A stretch of DNA of 64,000 nt from Paenibacillus cellulositrophicus (GCF_009363095.1 NZ_CP045295.1:1240001-1304000), one strand, 5' to 3'; counted from the stretch's first letter, positions 35,868 through 45,606 are shown. A program made the numbers and translations. The notes: generated by a model not told the origin, from the sequence alone.

Positions 35868-36587
35868 TTAATCGATAAGAGGCTCCATGAACGTCCGTGT
35901 GCCGTCGGTATTTTTCAAATAAGGGCCCAAACCGAGAAAATTCGCCTGATCCACGTATACGCCTGTCATCCACGTGCCCTCCAGCACCTCTCCCCCAAAC
36001 TGCAGCATCAGCGGCGGAGCTGAAATATATTCCTGGTAGATCGGAAATTTCGTGTTGTGTTTCTTGTAACTTTTGCCAAGCTGGATCAGAGGGGCTTCAT
36101 GGACATAGGTAGGCACAAAATAAGTGGAGATGACCTCCAGTTCTTCTTCTGTGAAAAAAGGAGTGTCGCCGAGAAAGGGGTGAAACATGGTGATTTCTTC
36201 GTATTGGGACCAGATGATGACCTGCAGCAGCATGCTCTGATGCCGGCCGTTGTAAAAGATGTATTCATGCTTGGACGTTCCGTCCGAGGGATGATTCGCA
36301 TCAAGACTCTCGACATTATGCCGCTCGCAGCCGATGCATTTCCAGCCCGTAGGACCTTGAATCCATTTCTGAAAAATCGTACTGCTCTTGTCTTTGTCTT
36401 CGTCGGCAGGTGACGCCTGAGCAGGCCTGTCTAAGGTCCAGCGTTTCCAAATCGATTCCGGCCAATACCGGCTCAGCATGCTGAGTGTCTTGTCGTAAAT
36501 GCCCCGAACCTTGACCGAAGCGCTTTCAAGCTCGTGTACATCGTCCTTGCCGTACCCGATTCCCTGGGAGAATATGATCTTCCTCAT
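35868..36587 (-). CDS. Hypothetical protein
   Basis: About 239 residues that I do not recognise. There is no signal peptide or membrane segment. A possible metal site is WKCIGCERHN near residue 80, and there are several aromatic patches (EEITMFHPFLGDTPFFTEEE, VPTYVHEAPLIQL). The start at 36587 is chosen because AGGAGG lies 9 nt upstream; the ATG 6 nt earlier is too close to the site. It is probably monocistronic and cytosolic. The strong ribosome site and clean termini support a real gene. Confidence 0.7.
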   Translation of the reverse strand: MRKIIFSQGIGYGKDDVHELESASVKVRGIYDKTLSMLSRYWPESIWKRWTLDRPAQASPADEDKDKSSTIFQKWIQGPTGWKCIGCERHNVESLDANHPSDGTSKHEYIFYNGRHQSMLLQVIIWSQYEEITMFHPFLGDTPFFTEEELEVISTYFVPTYVHEAPLIQLGKSYKKHNTKFPIYQEYISAPPLMLQFGGEVLEGTWMTGVYVDQANFLGLGPYLKNTDGTRTFMEPLID

Positions 36588-36681
36588 CGTCATCCGCCTC
36601 CTTATACGCCGAAAAGGCAGTTTTTTTACCAATTATACTACAGACTCCGTCATTTGGTGCAAGTCTTTTCCTATAATTAAC

Positions 36682-36710
36682 AAAAACCCTCCTTAATGGA
36701 AGGAAGGTTT
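36682..36710 (-). terminator. hxlR-like gene terminator
   Basis: AACC-TCCTT/AAGGA-GGTT arms around a short loop, with a T-run on the minus strand at 36682-36686, about 45 nt past the stop. Confidence 0.75.
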
Positions 36711-36753
36711 GTCGTTAACGGGGTTCCCGCAGAACCGTACCTTACGGACGGTT

Positions 36754-37074
36754 TTACAGCTCAACCCACTGTTCTGCCCACTCTTGAACCTGCTCCATAA
36801 CAGGACGCAGCGCTCGGCCTTTATCCGTCAGCTCATATTCGATACGGACAGGCGTTTCGGGATAAACGTGCCGAACCAGAATTCCTTCCGTTTCCAAGTC
36901 TTTCATGCGTTCGGACAGCATCTTATCGCTCATCGAAGGAATTAATTTCGATATATCCTTGAACCGTTTCGGACCATCCATCAGGGAAAAAACGATCAAG
37001 CCATTCCAGCGTTTTCCTAATATGGAGAAAGCATTTTCGAATCGCGGACACATGTTAAATTGTTGTTGATTCAT
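36754..37074 (-). CDS. HxlR-family transcription regulator
   Basis: A 106-residue winged-helix protein with HxlR features: CPRFENAFSILGKRWNGLIVFSL, RFKDISKLIPSMSDKMLSERMKDLE and YELTDKGRALRPV. Cys8 in NMCPRF is at the redox-sensing position used by YodB/HypR-type regulators, so thiol or aldehyde stress sensing is possible. ATG at 37074 with GAGGTGA upstream. There is no obvious neighbouring target gene. Confidence 0.9.
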   Translation of the reverse strand: MNQQQFNMCPRFENAFSILGKRWNGLIVFSLMDGPKRFKDISKLIPSMSDKMLSERMKDLETEGILVRHVYPETPVRIEYELTDKGRALRPVMEQVQEWAEQWVEL

Positions 37075-37295
37075 GATCTTCACCTCTTTACAGAATCCAT
37101 GTAAACAGTTACGTCTCATGAACGCTTACATTAAGTTAGTATATTTCATTTTACCACATTTTTGCGCAAAATGAAACAAGACAACTGCTGGAAAGCTCCG
37201 CAAATGTTCTTTCCCTTGCAAATTGGGATTCCCGATTCCTTGCTGATCCCATGATTTGCAGATCATCCGTGAATCATGCATGCTCTGCAAGCAAG

Positions 37296-37324
37296 CAAAA
37301 AAGCGGCGGTTGGACCGCCGCTTT
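37296..37324 (-). terminator. Terminator of the ThuA operon
   Basis: Perfect 10-bp stem AAAGCGGCGG (37300-37309) with CCGCCGCTTT (37315-37324), T-run on the minus strand. Confidence 0.9.
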
Positions 37325-37347
37325 AGGCTGATACGCCTTGCGAAAGC

Positions 37348-38079
37348 TTACAATACTGCCGCCGGCTTCAGCTCTCTGACCGGCTGCATGTTGCCGAATA
37401 CCGGAGCCGACGTTTGGAGAGGATACGCCCAATTGATCGCGTTGGCGATGACTTTCAGGATTTCCGGCTGGTAATAGGTCGGGAACGTCTCATGGCCTGG
37501 ACGGAAATAGAAGATCTTCCCTTGGCCTCTGCGGAAGGTGCATCCGCTTCTGAACACTTCGCCGCCTTCGAAATTACTGATAAACACGAGCTCATCCGGA
37601 GCCGGAATATCGAAAAATTCGCCGTACATTTCCTCATGCTCGAGGATAATCTTGGCGTCAATGCCCATGGAAATCGGATGGGACGGGTTCACGTTCCAAA
37701 TGATTTCCTGCTCCCCTGCTTCTCTCCACTTGAGGTCGCAGGAGGTTCCCATCAACGCTTTAAACGGTTTGGAGAAATGGCCGGAATGCAGCACGATGAG
37801 TCCCATTCCGCCAAGCACGCGTTTTACGACACGCGCCACCACTTCGTCGCTGACCTGGTCGTGGGCCATATGACCCCACCATACGAGCACGTCCGTGGCA
37901 TTCAGCACTTCTTCGGTCAATCCATGCTCCGGCTGGTCCAGCGTCGCCGTTGTAATCGCAAAGCCGTTGCCGTCCAGCCCTGCGGCCAGTGCGGCATGAA
38001 TGCCTTCCGGATAGACTGCCTTCACTTCATCGTGAATATTTTCATGAACGAATTCGTTCCAAATGGTTACATTAATCAA
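37348..38079 (-). CDS. ThuA-like trehalose-utilisation family protein
   Basis: A 243-residue class I glutamine-amidotransferase-like fold of the ThuA family ([59 protein letters not shown]). ThuA proteins act in metabolism of disaccharides via 3-keto intermediates. TTG start at 38079 with GGGGGA upstream. Last gene of a five-gene operon with two sugar oxidoreductases and two isomerase-like barrels. Substrate unknown. Confidence 0.88.
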   Translation of the reverse strand: MINVTIWNEFVHENIHDEVKAVYPEGIHAALAAGLDGNGFAITTATLDQPEHGLTEEVLNATDVLVWWGHMAHDQVSDEVVARVVKRVLGGMGLIVLHSGHFSKPFKALMGTSCDLKWREAGEQEIIWNVNPSHPISMGIDAKIILEHEEMYGEFFDIPAPDELVFISNFEGGEVFRSGCTFRRGQGKIFYFRPGHETFPTYYQPEILKVIANAINWAYPLQTSAPVFGNMQPVRELKPAAVL

Positions 38080-38091
38080 TGGTTTATCCCC

Positions 38092-39060
38092 CTAGACCCA
38101 CCACATCTCGCCGAGTGGCTCTTCAATAAGTACTTGCTGCAGGTTTTGAACGGCTTTGGAGAAGCCTTCTTCAACAGACATCAGGCCGTCTTCATGCTCG
38201 ATGCTGACGACATAATCATAGCCGACGAGGCGCAGTGCGCTGATAATGTCAGCCCACGTTTTCACATCGTGGCCGTAGCCTACGCTGCGGAACTGCCATG
38301 CGCGGTCCAGCATGTTCGTGTAGGACTGCATATCGGTCAGGCCGTATTTGTTAACATTGATCGGATCGATCACGGTATCCTTTGCATGGAAGTGATGGAT
38401 CGCACCCTCACGGCCCAAAATGTGGATCGCCTGCACCGGATCGATACCCTGCCACCACATGTGGCTCGGATCCAGGTTGGCGCCGATCGTTTCGCCGGCA
38501 GCTTCGCGCAGGCGGAGCAGTGTCGCAGGTGTATGCACCGAGAATCCGCCGTGGAGCTCAAGCGCGATTTTTACGTTATGCTCTTTGGCAAACTTCGCTT
38601 GTTCGGTCCAGTAAGGGATGACTTTGTTCTCCCACTGCCATGCGAGCACTTCCTGATAATCGTTTGGCCAAGGCGCTACCGGCCAGTTCGGATATTTGGC
38701 ATCCTCATGGTCGCCAGGGCATCCGGAGAACGTGGTGACCACTTCTACGCCCAATTTCTCAGCCAGCAGCACCGAGTTCACGAAATCCTCGTGGTCGGCC
38801 TGAGCCAGATGCTTCTGCGGATGCAGCGGGTTGCCGTGGCAGCTCAGCGAGCTGATCGTCAGGCCGCGGGACTCGATTGCGTCCTTGAATTGCTTCAATG
38901 CGGCTTCGTCCTTCAGCAGCTCCGCCGGCTTGCAGTGCGCGTTGCCGGGATTGCCCCCTGTTCCGATTTCAACAGCCTTCAATCCTTTGGAGACGACATA
39001 GTCCAAAGCGTCCTCCAGTTTGCGTCCACCAAACAATACCATAAATACTCCCAGTTTCAA
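38092..39060 (-). CDS. Sugar phosphate isomerase/epimerase-like TIM barrel
   Basis: A 322-residue xylose-isomerase-like barrel (AP_endonuc_2 family). Probable metal ligands are Glu in IALELHGG, Asp/His in LDPSHMWW, His in HFHAKD, and Glu in VSIEHED. TTG start with GAGGAGGAG upstream. Follows the Gfo/Idh/MocA gene at 39123 by 62 nt and precedes thuA by 12 nt. Related proteins epimerise sugars or cleave 3-keto-glycosides; which applies is not shown. Confidence 0.88.
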   Translation of the reverse strand: MKLGVFMVLFGGRKLEDALDYVVSKGLKAVEIGTGGNPGNAHCKPAELLKDEAALKQFKDAIESRGLTISSLSCHGNPLHPQKHLAQADHEDFVNSVLLAEKLGVEVVTTFSGCPGDHEDAKYPNWPVAPWPNDYQEVLAWQWENKVIPYWTEQAKFAKEHNVKIALELHGGFSVHTPATLLRLREAAGETIGANLDPSHMWWQGIDPVQAIHILGREGAIHHFHAKDTVIDPINVNKYGLTDMQSYTNMLDRAWQFRSVGYGHDVKTWADIISALRLVGYDYVVSIEHEDGLMSVEEGFSKAVQNLQQVLIEEPLGEMWWV

Positions 39061-39122
39061 GTGTACTCCTCCTCATTCTTGGTTATCGTAGCTATAAATA
39101 ATTGCTTCTATGCAAAGGATGA

Positions 39123-40217
39123 CTATTCCTCAAAATAAACGGCTTTGCCTGTTTTGGCAGACTCGTAAATGGCTTCCAGAATCTGCGTGACCACATAGGC
39201 CTGCTCCGGCTTGACCACCGGCTCTTTATCTTCCAGGATGGCTTCGAGCCACAGGCGCTGCTCCTTGTCGGCATCGGTCTCTGCCGACCCGGAGTAGAAG
39301 GCTACGCCGCCGGCATTCAGATCCACCGTGGTTTCATAGAGGCGGCTCATTTTCTCGCCGTTGATGCGCAGGCCGTCCTTCATGTCGGCCCCGCCTTCCG
39401 TGCCAGCAAGAACCGTCTTCGCTTCCCCGGTTTCCACGACGTTCAGCGCCCAGCTGGACTCCAGCACGATCGTTGCGCCGTTCTGCATCGTGATGAAACC
39501 GAATGCGGAATCCTCTACCTTGAACTCTTCCGGGTTCCACGGGCCGAACGCGTTGGCCGCATTCTCTTTATGGCCCAGCTTGTGGAAGGTGCTCCCGAGC
39601 ACGCTCTTCGGCTTATAGTTGTCCATCAGCCACAGCGTCAGGTCGAGCGCGTGGGTACCGATATCGATCAACGGTCCCCCGCCCTGCTTCTCTTCGTCAA
39701 GGAACACGCCCCAGGTCGGAACGGCACGGCGGCGGATGGCCAGCGCTTTACCGTAATAAATGTCGCCGAGCTCCCCGTTCTCGCACAGCTCCTTCAAGTA
39801 TTGGCTGTCGTTGCGGAAGCGGTTCTGGTAGCCGATCGTCAGCTTCTTGCCGGTGCGCTTGGCGGCTTCCACCATCGCTTTGGCCTCGGCGGCCGTCTTG
39901 GCCATCGGCTTCTCGCACATGACATGCTTGCCGGCTTCCAGCGCCGCCACCGAAATGACGGAGTGGGAATCGTTTGGCGTACATACATGAATGACGTCGA
40001 TGCTTGCGTCCTTCAGCAGTTCGCGGAAATCTGTATACACTTTGGCGCCTTCTGCGCCGAATTCGGCAGCGGCCTTCTCGGCGCGCTCCTGCACGATATC
40101 GCAGAACGCAACCATTTCCGCCTGAGGCTGCTTCTTGAGACTCGGCATATGCTTGCCGTTGGCGATTCCTCCGCAGCCGATGATGCCGATTTTCAGGGTT
40201 TTGCTTGAGCTAGACAT
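39123..40217 (-). CDS. Gfo/Idh/MocA family oxidoreductase
   Basis: An NAD(P)-dependent sugar dehydrogenase, 364 residues. Rossmann motif GIIGCGGIANGKH, catalytic-Lys motif MCEKPMA, and the C-terminal beta sheet with GGGPLIDIGTHALDL (conserved Asp and His). ATG start with GGAGGA upstream. The start overlaps the end of the preceding isomerase-like gene by 8 nt. In operons of this make-up such enzymes oxidise a hydroxyl of a glycoside, often at C3. Confidence 0.92.
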   Translation of the reverse strand: MSSSSKTLKIGIIGCGGIANGKHMPSLKKQPQAEMVAFCDIVQERAEKAAAEFGAEGAKVYTDFRELLKDASIDVIHVCTPNDSHSVISVAALEAGKHVMCEKPMAKTAAEAKAMVEAAKRTGKKLTIGYQNRFRNDSQYLKELCENGELGDIYYGKALAIRRRAVPTWGVFLDEEKQGGGPLIDIGTHALDLTLWLMDNYKPKSVLGSTFHKLGHKENAANAFGPWNPEEFKVEDSAFGFITMQNGATIVLESSWALNVVETGEAKTVLAGTEGGADMKDGLRINGEKMSRLYETTVDLNAGGVAFYSGSAETDADKEQRLWLEAILEDKEPVVKPEQAYVVTQILEAIYESAKTGKAVYFEE

Positions 40218-40977
40218 TTACGGGTCCTCCGTTTCTGGCATAAGATTTGATCCATTCCATGCTGGCTGCAATGCTTTCGAGCGGTGGTCTTTCACAGAAA
40301 TCCTGCTCCACAACGATCCATTCCACGCCGGCTTGGTCCGCTGCTTCGGCTACGGCTTCCAGGTTGACTTCGCCTGCGCCGAGCTCGACCGTCTGCGGCG
40401 TGCCGTCCTCTTTCCGCTTGACGTCCTTCCAGTGCACAATCGGAAGGCGTCCCGCATACTTCTCGATGTACTCGACCGGATCGTAGCCGGCAAAATATAC
40501 CCAGCACGTATCCAGCTCCACCTTCAGCAGGTCAGCGGGCACCGCTTCGTACATCGCGTCGAACACCGTTTCCTCGCCGCGTGTTTCCGTAAATTCAAAA
40601 TCGTGGTTATGGTACAGCAGTGTGGCCCCCTGCGCGGCGCATTTCTCGCCGATACGCTTCAGGTTGTCAAACACCTCGTCCCACTTGCGCTGCTCTTCAC
40701 CAAGGTAAGGAACGATCAGGCTGCTGTTTCCGATCTCCTTGTTATAGGCGATTTCCTCGTCCAGTGCGTTTTGCATCCGGTCGTACGGCGTATGGGTCCC
40801 GATGGCGACCAGACCGTTCTCGTCCAGCAGCTTCTTGACCTCGGCGCTGGAGCGTCCGAAGAAGGTGTGGAATTCCACGCCCTGATAACCCAGCTCTGCT
40901 ACTTTCTTCAACGTACCCTCAAAATCCTTTTCCATTTCTTCACGAACCGTATATAACTGCAGGCCAAGCTTCAACAT
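40210..40977 (-). CDS. Sugar phosphate isomerase/epimerase-like protein (IolE/IolH-like)
   Basis: A 255-residue xylose-isomerase-like barrel. Metal-site candidates are Glu in GVEFHTFF, His in LLYHNHDFEF, Asp in VELDTCWV, His in IVHWKDV, and Glu at IVVEQDF. It overlaps the next gene (39123-40217) by 8 nt, so the two are coupled. It pairs with the oxidoreductases in a probable oxidise-then-eliminate or epimerise route. Confidence 0.88.
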   Translation of the reverse strand: MLKLGLQLYTVREEMEKDFEGTLKKVAELGYQGVEFHTFFGRSSAEVKKLLDENGLVAIGTHTPYDRMQNALDEEIAYNKEIGNSSLIVPYLGEEQRKWDEVFDNLKRIGEKCAAQGATLLYHNHDFEFTETRGEETVFDAMYEAVPADLLKVELDTCWVYFAGYDPVEYIEKYAGRLPIVHWKDVKRKEDGTPQTVELGAGEVNLEAVAEAADQAGVEWIVVEQDFCERPPLESIAASMEWIKSYARNGGPVNV

Positions 40978-41026
40978 ATTGGTTCACCCCTGTGTTCGCT
41001 TATAGGTCATCTTATTGAGATGACCG

Positions 41027-42088
41027 TTATTCATGGCTGCTCGCAAGTACGACATGGCTCCCGCTGATGGATGACTCTTCAAAGGCATACATGGCTTCCA
41101 GCACGTGGTAGGCCAGGTTGCCGTTGGCCCGGTGCTTACGCCCCGAGCGGATCGCTTCGACCATGTCGTTTACGCCGCGGCCGCGTTCGTTCTGGGTGCT
41201 CTCAAAAACGGGCGTCAGCACTTCCCAGTCGCTGGAACCGCTGCGGCGGAGCTTGACGTCGCCGTTAAAGAAGTTCGGATCCGGCAGGCTGAGCGTTCCT
41301 TCCGTACCGTAAATTTCAATCCACGGCAGATTGGCCCCGGCTTTAATATCAAAGCTGGTTATCATCGTGGCGATGGCGCCTTGTTTAAAATCGATGGTGC
41401 CGGCCAGATGGGTCGGTGTCTGCACCTGAATCTGCTGGCCGCTCTTCGGCCCCGAGCCGATGGTCCGCATCGGGATCTGGGCACCTACCGAAGCGCTGAT
41501 CCGGCGGATCGAGCCCAGCAGTTCAACCAGCGCCGTCAGGTAATACGGACCCATGTCCAGCATCGGACCGCCGCCCGGCGCGTAGAAAAATTCAGGGTCC
41601 GGATGCCACCCCTCCGGGCCGCCGCCCATCATAAATGCGGTTGCCGCCACCGGTATGCCGATCTTCCCGGCTTCGATCGCCGCTTTGGCGGTCTGCACGC
41701 CTGATCCGAGGAACGTATCCGGCGCGCTTCCGGCGCGCAGGCCTTTCTGCTCGGCCAGTTCAACCACGCGCTTGCCGTCCTGCAGCGAGGTTGCCAGCGG
41801 CTTCTCCGCGTATACATGCTTGCCGGCTTCAAGCGCCGCCAAATCGATGGAGGCATGGCTGCCGGGAATCGTCAGGTTGATGACGAGCTCAATCTCTTTG
41901 TCACCAAGCAGCTCATCCACGGTGTATGCGTTTGCAATCCCAAACTCTTCAGCCCGCGCTTGGGCGCGTTCAGTCACCAGATCGGCAACCGCCACCACTT
42001 CAACAACCGGGCTTTTCTTTAAATTCTCCAGGTAAATAGCACTGATGTTGCCGCAGCCGATAATGCCGGCTTTCATTTTGTTCTCCAC
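41027..42088 (-). CDS. Gfo/Idh/MocA family oxidoreductase
   Basis: First gene of the operon, 353 residues. Rossmann motif AGIIGCGNISAIYL, Lys motif YAEKPLA, and GGGPMLDMGPYYLTAL with the conserved Asp; the usual His is replaced by Tyr-Tyr. GTG at 42088 is preferred, with AGGAG 8 nt upstream; GTG at 42097 lies too close to the site. Divergent from an AraC regulator across 143 bp that must hold both promoters. Confidence 0.9.
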   Translation of the reverse strand: MENKMKAGIIGCGNISAIYLENLKKSPVVEVVAVADLVTERAQARAEEFGIANAYTVDELLGDKEIELVINLTIPGSHASIDLAALEAGKHVYAEKPLATSLQDGKRVVELAEQKGLRAGSAPDTFLGSGVQTAKAAIEAGKIGIPVAATAFMMGGGPEGWHPDPEFFYAPGGGPMLDMGPYYLTALVELLGSIRRISASVGAQIPMRTIGSGPKSGQQIQVQTPTHLAGTIDFKQGAIATMITSFDIKAGANLPWIEIYGTEGTLSLPDPNFFNGDVKLRRSGSSDWEVLTPVFESTQNERGRGVNDMVEAIRSGRKHRANGNLAYHVLEAMYAFEESSISGSHVVLASSHE

Positions 42089-42231
42089 GAAAGTCACTCC
42101 TTACGATGCTGAATGCGTATTCAACAATCTAGTAACATGGTATTCCGAATTTATTTATATTAAAATGAATTATATGATCGAAACATGAACAATCTGGTCA
42201 TTATTTTTTTGATTGCAAAGGGAGCCCTATC

Positions 42232-43080
42232 ATGTCCACCCAAGATTCAGTGCACATTTATACAGCAGGATTTTCATTTCATCATAAACCGTTCTACATG
42301 AGCGAGATGGACGGCGTTAAAAATTACCTCATGCGTCTGCAGACCGACGGAAGATGCCGCGCACTGGTAGACGGTGAGCTTGTTCCCGTCGAATCGGGCG
42401 ATCTGTTGATTTATTCCCCAGACGAGCCGTACGAGCTGTTGATCGGCGAGGAGCCGAACGCTCAGGGCGAGCTTGCCGTAGAAAGCGGCGACTATCATAT
42501 TTTCTTCGGCGGGGAATGGATCGACCAGTGGTGGGCCAAGCAGAAACGGCCGACGCGCATCCGCGTCCCGCTTAACGAGAGCCTGCTCAGCCTGTTCCGC
42601 CAGATCGTGCTGGAACAGCGAAGAATGTCCAACCCGTATCCCGAAATATCAGGATACTACATGCGGATTTTATGCCTCGAAACGGACCGCCTCCTTAGCG
42701 AGCATCCCTCCACGACCCCGAGAACGTACCTGGCTTACCGCATGAAGCATTTTATTGAAGAACACGCCTCGTTATCCTTCAAGCTGGAGGATGTCGCTTC
42801 ACATGTCGGCATCAGCGTCTCGAGGGCGGTCCATCTGTTTAAGGAAGCCTTCGGGACGAGTATTATGCAGTATACGCTGGACGTCCGGCTGGAAATGGCC
42901 CGCGAGCGGATCGTGTTTAGTCCGATGTCGCTCGAAGACATTGCGGAAACTTCGGGATTCGGCAGCTATACGTATTTCCACCGGGTATTCCGGTCCAGGT
43001 TCGGCAAGTCGCCAAAGGAATACCGCATGGAGAACAGGGAGCAGATCCAGACCGGGATCGGCGTCCGTTCGCCGAACTAG
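42232..43080 (+). CDS. AraC-family transcription regulator
   Basis: 282 residues: an N-terminal cupin sugar-sensing domain (about 1-150; LVDGELVPVESGDLLIYSPDEPY) and a C-terminal double helix-turn-helix (about 175-275; FKLEDVASHVGISVSRAVHLF and DIAETSGFGSYTYFHRVFR). ATG start with AAAGGGAG upstream. Divergent to the sugar-oxidation operon and so its likely activator. Confidence 0.92.
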   Translation: MSTQDSVHIYTAGFSFHHKPFYMSEMDGVKNYLMRLQTDGRCRALVDGELVPVESGDLLIYSPDEPYELLIGEEPNAQGELAVESGDYHIFFGGEWIDQWWAKQKRPTRIRVPLNESLLSLFRQIVLEQRRMSNPYPEISGYYMRILCLETDRLLSEHPSTTPRTYLAYRMKHFIEEHASLSFKLEDVASHVGISVSRAVHLFKEAFGTSIMQYTLDVRLEMARERIVFSPMSLEDIAETSGFGSYTYFHRVFRSRFGKSPKEYRMENREQIQTGIGVRSPN

Positions 43081-43104
43081 AACATCGGATAAGACAGGCT
43101 GAAG

Positions 43105-43131
43105 CCGGCGCGGATAAGCGCCGGTTTTTTT
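43105..43131 (+). terminator. araC-type gene terminator
   Basis: Perfect stem CCGGCGC (43105-43111) with GCGCCGG (43118-43124) followed by TTTTTTT. Confidence 0.92.
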
Positions 43132-43259
43132 GTGCTGCCTGCTTCAGCATCCGCCCTTTTTTCCCTTTTTGTGTCAGGTGTCCGGGGGGCAGCTTTCACG
43201 ATACAACCATACACTGGTATGACACTATGCTAAGGTGATGAGGAGGGAAATCAAACGCC

Positions 43260-44435
43260 ATGAACAAAAAAAGGAGCCGAGAGCGATCCCGCCGCACCAA
43301 GATCCGTTTGCATCCCGTTACTGAGCAGCGCATCGCCAAAATGGTGGTCCGCGTGCTGAAGAAAAACGGCGGAGGAACACCGCAGGTACCGGCTCCCCTT
43401 CCCGGCGCGGCAACAAGTCTGCCAGGCCCTCCCGTTTCTGCCGAAACGAAAACAGCCCCTTCCGAACAACCGGACGCGGCGCCAAACGTTCTGGTTGAAT
43501 TGGACGGAGCACGCACCCCCCCGGGCCCGGTGGATATCAAACAAAAGAAAGTTCTTGTGCGGTCGCTGCTCTCGGAAGATAGCCATTGGCATACCGAACA
43601 ATCCATTCTTGACGGGCTCAGGCTGGTCACACAGACGGCCGCTCCCGTGAAGCACCTCTGTAACCTGCCCGCAGGACTGACTGCCATCCCGTTCGATCTC
43701 CTGCTGGTGCTTGGCAATCCTGATGCGAACTTTTTTGACGAATTGCGGGATCCGGTCCTGTCCGGCTCCCCAGTAAAAGCGGTCTGGCTGGCGGATGCCG
43801 CCGCGCCTGCCGAACAGCTGCCTTCGATTGCGGATGCATTCGACCTCGTATTCACGCAAAATATCAACCACATACCTCTATACCGCTATATGGGCTGCAG
43901 ACAGATCGTATATTTGCCTTTTGCCGCGGATCCATCCGTGTATTTCCCCAAAACCGTGAACATCGCTTATCAATCCGACATTCTGTTCATCGGAAATGCG
44001 GATCCGCGTACCCGGGAGATGTTCGCCGGCATGAAGCCGCTGCTCGCGGACAAAAAAGTGTTTGCCATGGGCTTAGGATGGCAGCCCGAAGACGGCGTAA
44101 CCTGCGTGCGGCCGCTGGCCGATATCCAGGAATATTATAACGGGGCCACCGTAATCATTTATGCGCAGCCGGAGCCCGGGCAGGTTTTGGCCATTGGCGC
44201 GTGCGGAGGCTTTCTGCTGGCGGAGAACAATCCCAATCTATACGAGTACATGCGGCCGGACGAAGATATCGTCATCTTCCGCTCCGCCGGCGACCTGCAG
44301 GAAAAACTCGGCTATTATTGGGACCGGCCCGAGCTTATGCGGTACGTGTCGACCAACGCTCTGTACGGCAGCAAATACCGCAATTCGTGCCTGCAAATGG
44401 TGCTGAAGCTGCTCCATCTCGCCGCCCGGCGCTAA
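43260..44435 (+). CDS. CgeB-like glycosyltransferase
   Basis: 391 residues. A basic N-terminus (residues 1-35) and a Pro/Ala-rich linker (about 40-90) lead to a GT-B-like domain: FDLLLVLGNPDANFFDEL, ADAFDLVFTQNINHIPLY, GCRQIVYLPFAADPSVYFP, SDILFIGNADPRTREM, VLAIGACGGFLLAENNPNLYEYM. This matches the CgeB/DUF3880 plus Glyco_trans_1_2 layout. Bacillus CgeB affects the outer spore surface, so a spore or cell-surface glycan is a fair inference. It is followed 75 nt later by a WbsX-like gene. Confidence 0.82.
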   Translation: MNKKRSRERSRRTKIRLHPVTEQRIAKMVVRVLKKNGGGTPQVPAPLPGAATSLPGPPVSAETKTAPSEQPDAAPNVLVELDGARTPPGPVDIKQKKVLVRSLLSEDSHWHTEQSILDGLRLVTQTAAPVKHLCNLPAGLTAIPFDLLLVLGNPDANFFDELRDPVLSGSPVKAVWLADAAAPAEQLPSIADAFDLVFTQNINHIPLYRYMGCRQIVYLPFAADPSVYFPKTVNIAYQSDILFIGNADPRTREMFAGMKPLLADKKVFAMGLGWQPEDGVTCVRPLADIQEYYNGATVIIYAQPEPGQVLAIGACGGFLLAENNPNLYEYMRPDEDIVIFRSAGDLQEKLGYYWDRPELMRYVSTNALYGSKYRNSCLQMVLKLLHLAARR

Positions 44436-44510
44436 GACTGCACCCCATCCGGGCAGCCTGCCGGGATCAGGATTGAACCGCCGCCGAAGTTGTATGGGAG
44501 GTAAGTCAAC

Positions 44511-45584
44511 TTGAAGCTTATCGCGTTTTTACTTCCGCAGTTTCACCCGATACCCGAAAACGATTTGTGGTGGGGGGAGGGTTTTACCGAGTGGACAAAT
44601 ACCCGAAAGGCCGCCCCCTTGTACCCGGGGCACAAGCAGCCCAATGAGCCCTTCGATCAGTATTACTACGATTTGACCGACCCTGCCGCCCGGATGTGGC
44701 AGGCGGACACCGCCCAGTCTTACGGGATTTACGGCTTTTGTTATTACCACTACTGGTTCAAAGGAAAGCGGCTGCTCGAAAAGCCTTTTAACGAAGTGCT
44801 GCGGCTGGGTGAGCCCCGGATCCCGTTCTGCCTGTCCTGGGCCAACGAGCCGTGGACCCGGAGATGGGACGGCGGTGATCATCACCTGCTGATGCCGCAG
44901 GATTACGGGGATGAACGTGACTGGGAAGAGCACTTTTATGCGCTGCTGGATGCCTTCCGAGATGAGAGATACATCCGTGTTCAAGAGAAACCGATGTTTA
45001 TCATCTATCGGCCCGGTAACATCCCCCGCTGCGAGGAGATGATCCGGTTATGGAACGATTTGGCCCGGGGAAACGGGCTTGAAGGCATCTATTTTGTGCG
45101 CACGCTAGGGGGGTTCCCCCTTCCCAACCAAGCCGGCTTCGAAGCAAGCCTGGAGTTCGAACCGCACTATACGTTCGGTCACAGCCGTTCCCAGCAAATC
45201 TGGAGCTATGTCAATACGTACGGCGGCGATCCGCACATCGCTGTGGATTATGATCATGTCTGGGAAAACATATTGAACCGTTCGCCTCATCGTGCCGGGG
45301 AGACGATTTTCCCGGGCGCTTTCGTCAACTGGGACAACACGCCGCGGCTCGGCGCCAACGGGCAAAGCAGCATAGGGGCTTCCCCGCGCAAGTTCGGCTG
45401 GTATCTGGCGAGACAGATCGAAAGGGCAAGCCGGCTGTACCGCAGCGAGTTTCTGTTTATCAACGCCTGGAACGAATGGGCGGAGGGAGCTTACCTTGAA
45501 CCGGACCGGCATCACGGCTATCAATATTTGAAGGCGGTGAAAAGTGCGCTGGAAGCATCCGCGAGTTATACCGGCCGCAAATAA
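44511..45584 (+). CDS. WbsX-like glycosyltransferase/GH99-like protein
   Basis: 357 residues of the WbsX family. Diagnostic segments are LPQFHPIPENDLWWGEGFTEW near the start (key residues LPQFHP, WWGEGFTEW), YGFCYYHYWFKGKRLLEKP, WANEPWTRRWDG and FINAWNEWAEGAYLEPD at the end. Proteins of this family occur in O-antigen and spore glycan loci. TTG start with GGGAGG 9 nt upstream. Likely co-transcribed with the CgeB-like gene. Confidence 0.88.
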   Translation: MKLIAFLLPQFHPIPENDLWWGEGFTEWTNTRKAAPLYPGHKQPNEPFDQYYYDLTDPAARMWQADTAQSYGIYGFCYYHYWFKGKRLLEKPFNEVLRLGEPRIPFCLSWANEPWTRRWDGGDHHLLMPQDYGDERDWEEHFYALLDAFRDERYIRVQEKPMFIIYRPGNIPRCEEMIRLWNDLARGNGLEGIYFVRTLGGFPLPNQAGFEASLEFEPHYTFGHSRSQQIWSYVNTYGGDPHIAVDYDHVWENILNRSPHRAGETIFPGAFVNWDNTPRLGANGQSSIGASPRKFGWYLARQIERASRLYRSEFLFINAWNEWAEGAYLEPDRHHGYQYLKAVKSALEASASYTGRK

Positions 45585-45606
45585 CGCTCTCCCGCCCTAT
45601 GAGCAA

